From CAZCCC01 sp964497245 (GTDB taxonomy: Bacteria > Patescibacteriota > Patescibacteriia > Buchananbacterales > UBA6539): a stretch of DNA of 17,750 nt. The position numbers and the translations under genes are program-made. The stretch lies in the NCBI GenBank assembly GCA_964497245.1, contig CAZCCC010000029.1:1-17750 (forward strand). The letters run 5' to 3'. The notes beneath the pieces were generated by a model that was not told the origin of the DNA, did not search any database, and was given only the letters and a program-made list of their open reading frames with translations. This document shows, piece by piece, positions 14,299 to 17,750 of the stretch (its first letter is position 1; every line of letters begins with the position of its first letter).

Positions 14299-14934
14299 AT
14301 GGCCAATAAACTAAATGTTAATCCAACAAGACAGGAATTGCTTAAGTTGAAAACTAAGCTTAAGACGGCTTTACGCGGACATAAACTATTAAAAGAAAAA
14401 CGCGATGGCTTGATGAAAAATTTTATGGCCATAATTCGCGAAGCCAAGGAGTTGCGTGAACAAATTGAAAAAGAGCTCGGGTCAGGATTTTTTTCCTACA
14501 TTTTCTTTTCCTCAAAAATCAGACATGTTGTAATTAATGAAAATCTAGCAGTACCGACAAAAAAAATATCACTAAAAGCGTCAACCCTAAATATTATGGG
14601 TGTTGAGGTGCCAAAATTTGAATATCAAGAAGAAGGAGATTTTTTATGTTATGACCTTGCAACAACATCAACCAGCCTCGACCGGTCTTTAGAAACTTTT
14701 TCCGATGCCTTAAAAACAATGATTAGACTGGCTGAAATTGAAAGCTCAGCGAAACTTTTAGCTGCAGAGATTGAAAAAACCCGCCGTCGGGTAAATGCCT
14801 TGGAGTATGTTTTCATTCCCGACATGAAAGAAACTGTCAAATATATTACGGCTAAGTTAAATGAACAAGAACGGGCAACAATTATAACCTTAATGAAGGT
14901 AAAAGATATAATTGCCAAACAAGAAGAAAATTAA
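14299..14934 (+). CDS. ntpD: V/A-type ATPase central-stalk subunit D
   Basis: The long coiled-coil rotor shaft that turns inside the A3B3 head. The 211 residues fit the family. The N-terminus shows the signature VNPTRQELLKLKTKL followed by GHKLLKEKRDGLM (helix 1, about 7-65). The C-terminal helix carries RRRVNALEYVFIPDMKETVKYI (about 155-180), also a family hallmark. It is the last gene of the cluster and is followed within 10 nt by a strong hairpin. No ntpH or ntpJ homologue follows, unlike in E. hirae. Confidence 0.95.
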   Translation: MANKLNVNPTRQELLKLKTKLKTALRGHKLLKEKRDGLMKNFMAIIREAKELREQIEKELGSGFFSYIFFSSKIRHVVINENLAVPTKKISLKASTLNIMGVEVPKFEYQEEGDFLCYDLATTSTSLDRSLETFSDALKTMIRLAEIESSAKLLAAEIEKTRRRVNALEYVFIPDMKETVKYITAKLNEQERATIITLMKVKDIIAKQEEN

Positions 14935-14940
14935 ACTTTA

Positions 14941-14969
14941 CTAAAAACAGGGCAAAACCCTGTTTTTAG
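14941..14969. terminator. Bidirectional terminator between ATPase and metG-tatD units
   Basis: A perfect 12-bp stem (CTAAAAACAGGG 14941-14952 with its complement 14958-14969) and a CAAAA loop. The A-rich and T-rich parts lie inside the stem, so it gives a GC core followed by T-run in both directions. It sits between convergent genes and can end both transcripts. Confidence 0.85.
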
Positions 14970-15025
14970 GTTGGTAAAAATAAAAACTCTAGAACTACAT
15001 TGCTTCCAAAAAAATTTTTCAATTT

Positions 15026-15145
15026 TTAGTAACAACATTCGCCGGCCGGATTGCCCGAACCGCAGTCGCATGGTTGAGCGGCACCGCAACACTCACCATA
15101 AGGCTTACCAGAACCACACGGACAATCATCATCCAAATGAGGCAT
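15026..15145 (-). CDS. Tiny protein of two tandem SEC-C motifs (39 aa)
   Basis: A 39-codon ATG-to-TAA frame made almost only of two SEC-C-type zinc motifs: CPCGSGKPYGECCG (8-21) and CDCGSGNPAGECCY (26-39). SEC-C (the C-terminal zinc motif of SecA, CxCGSGx(n)CC) binds one zinc with four ligands; both copies keep all four Cys (C8, C10, C19, C20 and C26, C28, C37, C38). In SecA the motif contacts SecB or ribosomes; free-standing versions are mostly of unknown role. The start lies 14 nt after the tatD stop, so it is probably the last gene of the metG-cvpA-tatD unit. No Shine-Dalgarno is seen, as for its neighbours. The motif match makes chance unlikely despite the length. Confidence 0.8.
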   Translation of the reverse strand: MPHLDDDCPCGSGKPYGECCGAAQPCDCGSGNPAGECCY

Positions 15146-15159
15146 AAATTGTTTAATAA

Positions 15160-15969
15160 TTAATTTAAATTAAATAATTGAATGGCATTCTCAACAGTCT
15201 GTTTTCTGACGTTATTATAATTAATTTTTTTAATTTCAGCAATTTTTTGAGCAACGAATTCTACATACTGGGGAATATTTCGCTTTCCCCTGTATGGTTC
15301 TGGAGCCAGATACGGACAATCGGTTTCAATCAAAATTCTATCCAACGGAACTGACTGAACTACTCCTACCAAATCATTACCTTTGGCAAAAGTTATTATC
15401 CCTGTAAAGCCAATATAAAATCCCAGCTTTAGAAAAGCTTCTGCTTGTTTGGCATTTCCTCCAAAGCAATGTATCACTCCTCTTAATTTTTTATTCGCTC
15501 TTAATTCTACAGCTATTATATCCAAAATTTCATTATATGCATCCCTTTTTCTGTCTTTACTGTTCCGACTGTGCAGAATCAAAGGAAGTTCAAATTCTCC
15601 AGCCAATTTAATGTGTTTAATTAAAACTTTTTTTTGATTATCCGCGTTGTTTTGATCATGAAAAAAATCAAGGCCGGTTTCTCCCACTGCAACGATTTTT
15701 TCGTAATGACTTAATAAGACCTTATACTCATCAACATTAAAAGCTTCCGGACTAAAACTGCTTCCAGAAACATGAATAGGATGCAATCCAACAGCGGCAT
15801 AAACTCCTTTATTATATGAATCCGAAATTTCAGCCGCTTTTTTGCTGGTTGCCAATTGCGAACCAACATTAATAATCCAAATATCTTTTTTTTGACAATC
15901 AGCAACCACCTGTTGCCAATCATCATTAAACTCTTCAAAATTTAAGTGTGAGTGAGAATCTATAATCAT
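15160..15969 (-). CDS. tatD: TatD-family metal-dependent DNase
   Basis: A TIM-barrel metallohydrolase of the TatD/YcfH family, generally a 3'-5' exonuclease on DNA and RNA, cytosolic. The 269 residues match the family length. All expected metal ligands are visible: H6 and H8 (DSHSHLNF), E97 (AVGETGLDFF), H133 (LILHSRN), H167 (GVIHCFGG) and D217 (LIETDCPYLAPEPYRGKRN). The gene lies downstream of metG, a pairing widespread in bacteria, here with cvpA in between. No Shine-Dalgarno precedes the ATG. Confidence 0.95.
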   Translation of the reverse strand: MIIDSHSHLNFEEFNDDWQQVVADCQKKDIWIINVGSQLATSKKAAEISDSYNKGVYAAVGLHPIHVSGSSFSPEAFNVDEYKVLLSHYEKIVAVGETGLDFFHDQNNADNQKKVLIKHIKLAGEFELPLILHSRNSKDRKRDAYNEILDIIAVELRANKKLRGVIHCFGGNAKQAEAFLKLGFYIGFTGIITFAKGNDLVGVVQSVPLDRILIETDCPYLAPEPYRGKRNIPQYVEFVAQKIAEIKKINYNNVRKQTVENAIQLFNLN

Positions 15970-16017
15970 TTAAATATAGAAAAATTATGAGTTTAAAATA
16001 TAAAGTTAAAATTTTTT

Positions 16018-16536
16018 TTAAATTACCGACTTAAGTTGGCGCAAAATTTCAGGAAGAAGAGGCGCTAGTATCTCGGCTATTTTAACCAAAAAAGTTGCCA
16101 TTCTTGATTCAGAAAGAATATTAATAACCCAGTCGCTAAAAACAAAACGAGAAACAAAATAAAGTATAAGACCCAAAACTAATACCCCTTCCAATGCCCC
16201 TAAAAAAGCGCCCAAAATCCGATTCAGACTCTTGGTAAATGGAATAATTGAAATTAAATTAAATATTTTATTTATAATATAAAAAGCCAAACCAACAAGA
16301 CGATTAATTATGAAAAAAATCGCAATAAAAGCGATAATTCTGGCAAGATTTTCATTGCCAAGCATTATTGGTTCAAGCCATAAACCAAAAGGCTCATACC
16401 AAATGCCGGCTGCCCAAGCACCAAGAAATACGCCAATCAATGCACCAATGGTTTGAACCAGACCTAGAGCAAAACCAAAGGCAATAAAAAGAAACAGAAT
16501 TAAAACTAAAATCAAATCAAGAATCGTCAAAAACAT
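16018..16536 (-). CDS. cvpA: CvpA-family membrane protein
   Basis: A small integral membrane protein of the CvpA (colicin V production) family. Its role is still vague; in enteric bacteria it is linked to envelope stress and bile-salt resistance. The 172 residues contain about four hydrophobic segments (roughly 3-25, 30-47, 62-87, 104-131). The family pattern is seen in LDLILVLILFLFIAFGFALGLVQ at the start and LNRILGAFLGALEGVLVLGL in the last segment. It begins 10 nt after metG and is followed by tatD after 48 nt, so it belongs to the same unit. There is no signal-peptide cleavage site or Shine-Dalgarno. Confidence 0.85.
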   Translation of the reverse strand: MFLTILDLILVLILFLFIAFGFALGLVQTIGALIGVFLGAWAAGIWYEPFGLWLEPIMLGNENLARIIAFIAIFFIINRLVGLAFYIINKIFNLISIIPFTKSLNRILGAFLGALEGVLVLGLILYFVSRFVFSDWVINILSESRMATFLVKIAEILAPLLPEILRQLKSVI

Positions 16537-16546
16537 ATATTTAAAA

Positions 16547-17750
16547 TTAATTTAAGCGCGGAAAAAGAGGATCACCTTTAACCACCTTTACCGAAAAGAA
16601 AATGTTCTTTATTTTTACCGAAACTGCGGGCAAGAAAGGCTTTAATAAATAGCTTATTTGTAAAACATCATTTGCCGCCTGATTCAGAATTTCTGAAACT
16701 TCTTTTACTTTTCCTTCTTTTGCCAAATACCATGGTTTAGTGTTTGAAATCTTTCCGTCAACTTCAGAAATTTTATCCCAAATATATTTCAAAGCCTGAT
16801 CAAAACTAAAAGAATCAACCAATTTTTCAAATTCCTCATCTTCTTTGGGTTTTTCTATTTTTATTTTGATATTATTTTGTTCAATTAATCCGGCGACTCG
16901 GCTAACAAGATTTCCCAATCCATTGGCTAAATCGGAATTATACGATTCTTCAAGTTTTTGAAGGCTGAAGTCGCTGTCTTGAACAGGATGAATATAGCGT
17001 AAAAGATAATAACGAACCACTTCAACTCCATATTTTTCAACCAGAAAAAAAGGATTTATTGTGTTACCTAAAGACTTGGAAATTTTTCCACCTTCAATAT
17101 TTATATAGCCGTGAACAAATAATTTTTTAGGCAAAGGGATACCGGCTGAAAGAAGCATTGCCGGCCAATAAACCGCGTGAAAACGAATTATACCTTTACC
17201 TATAACATGGACATCTGCCGGCCAATATTTTTTGAATTCTTTTGCTTTTTTATCATAGCCCAAAGCGGTAATATAGTTGCTTAACGCATCAAACCAGACA
17301 TAAATTACTTGGGAATCATCCATCGGAACCGGCACACCCCAATTTTTCGCCCGAAACTGGGAGCGGGAAATAGAAAAATCTTCTAGTCCCATTCTAATGA
17401 AGCTTAAAACTTCATTTTTCCGAGTTTTCGGAATAATTTCATACTCATCAGATTCAATTAATTTCTCCAGCTGCTTTTGATAGTTTGATAATCTAAAAAA
17501 ATAATTTTCTTCTTCAACTGTTTCCGGCTCTTTTTGGTGTTCCGGACATTTTCCGTCTACCAATTCTTTTTCAGTAAAAAATTGTTCACAGCCAATACAA
17601 TAAAGGCCTTTATATTTCTTTCTGTAAATATCTTCTTTTTTGCAAGCCAACCAAAGCTTTTGAGCCCCTGCAAAATGTTTATCTGAAACAGTTCTGATAA
17701 AATCATCATTTGAAATGTTCAAGGCCTCGGCTAAATCAATGAACTTTTGC
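16547..17750 (-). CDS. metG: Methionyl-tRNA synthetase, N-terminus cut by window edge
   Basis: Attaches methionine to tRNA-Met (initiator and elongator). The frame stays open to the edge (401 residues present, including KFIDLAEALNISNDDFIRT upstream of any Met), so about the first 100 residues with the HIGH motif are outside. Visible are a zinc knuckle YCIGCEQFF ... GKCPEH of the Thermus/Bacillus type, the KMSKS-equivalent GGKISKSLGNTI (about 17057-17091), the WFDALSNYI substrate-pocket stretch, and the anticodon-binding helical domain with NTKPWYLAKEG. The protein ends after this domain without the C-terminal tRNA-binding (Trbp111-like) extension. It leads the metG-cvpA-tatD-SEC-C unit. Confidence 0.96.
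   Translation of the reverse strand, partial: QKFIDLAEALNISNDDFIRTVSDKHFAGAQKLWLACKKEDIYRKKYKGLYCIGCEQFFTEKELVDGKCPEHQKEPETVEEENYFFRLSNYQKQLEKLIESDEYEIIPKTRKNEVLSFIRMGLEDFSISRSQFRAKNWGVPVPMDDSQVIYVWFDALSNYITALGYDKKAKEFKKYWPADVHVIGKGIIRFHAVYWPAMLLSAGIPLPKKLFVHGYINIEGGKISKSLGNTINPFFLVEKYGVEVVRYYLLRYIHPVQDSDFSLQKLEESYNSDLANGLGNLVSRVAGLIEQNNIKIKIEKPKEDEEFEKLVDSFSFDQALKYIWDKISEVDGKISNTKPWYLAKEGKVKEVSEILNQAANDVLQISYLLKPFLPAVSVKIKNIFFSVKVVKGDPLFPRLN

Overview
This window looks like a chromosomal segment of a small-genome bacterium of the Candidate Phyla Radiation (Patescibacteria). That placement is inferred from AT-rich DNA, short spacers, the PyrE/PyrF types and the UvrD style, not from a marker gene. 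The standard code is used: TAA, TAG and TGA all act as stops, and no in-frame TGA was seen in the genes read.

Layout. 1-2041 (minus): a UvrD/PcrA-type helicase, cut by the window edge just after motif VI. 2103-3991 (minus): a pyrimidine unit of promoter, 15-bp palindrome, pyrE, pyrF, an untracked 45-residue basic Cys-rich protein and a terminator. 4131-5575 (minus): a single Gfo/Idh/MocA oxidoreductase with its own promoter, hairpin leader and terminator. 5704-14969 (plus): a nine-subunit V/A-type ATPase cluster in the order G/H-I-K-E-C-F-A-B-D, the same as the Enterococcus hirae ntpFIKECGABD order. It is interrupted between F and A by an antisense NrdR-like gene with its own promoter and terminator. 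15026-17750 (minus): metG (N-terminus outside the window), cvpA, tatD and a 39-residue protein made almost only of two SEC-C motifs. This unit converges on the ATPase operon at a shared perfect 12-bp hairpin.

How the genes work together. G/H and E form the peripheral stalks; A and B form the catalytic head; D, F and C form the central stalk; I and K form the membrane ion path. Subunit K carries every Na+ ligand known from E. hirae NtpK (Leu, Thr, Gln, Gln, Glu plus the Tyr), so the machine is predicted to move Na+. PyrE and PyrF would carry out the last two steps to UMP.

The most interesting points are the predicted Na+ V-ATPase in a probable Patescibacterium, the NrdR-like protein without a canonical ATP-cone lodged antisense in that operon, two tiny Cys-rich genes (45 and 39 residues), the structured leader of the oxidoreductase, and the uneven use of Shine-Dalgarno sites, with subunit K the only ATPase gene that has a clear one. 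I found no CRISPR array, tRNA, rRNA or insertion sequence.
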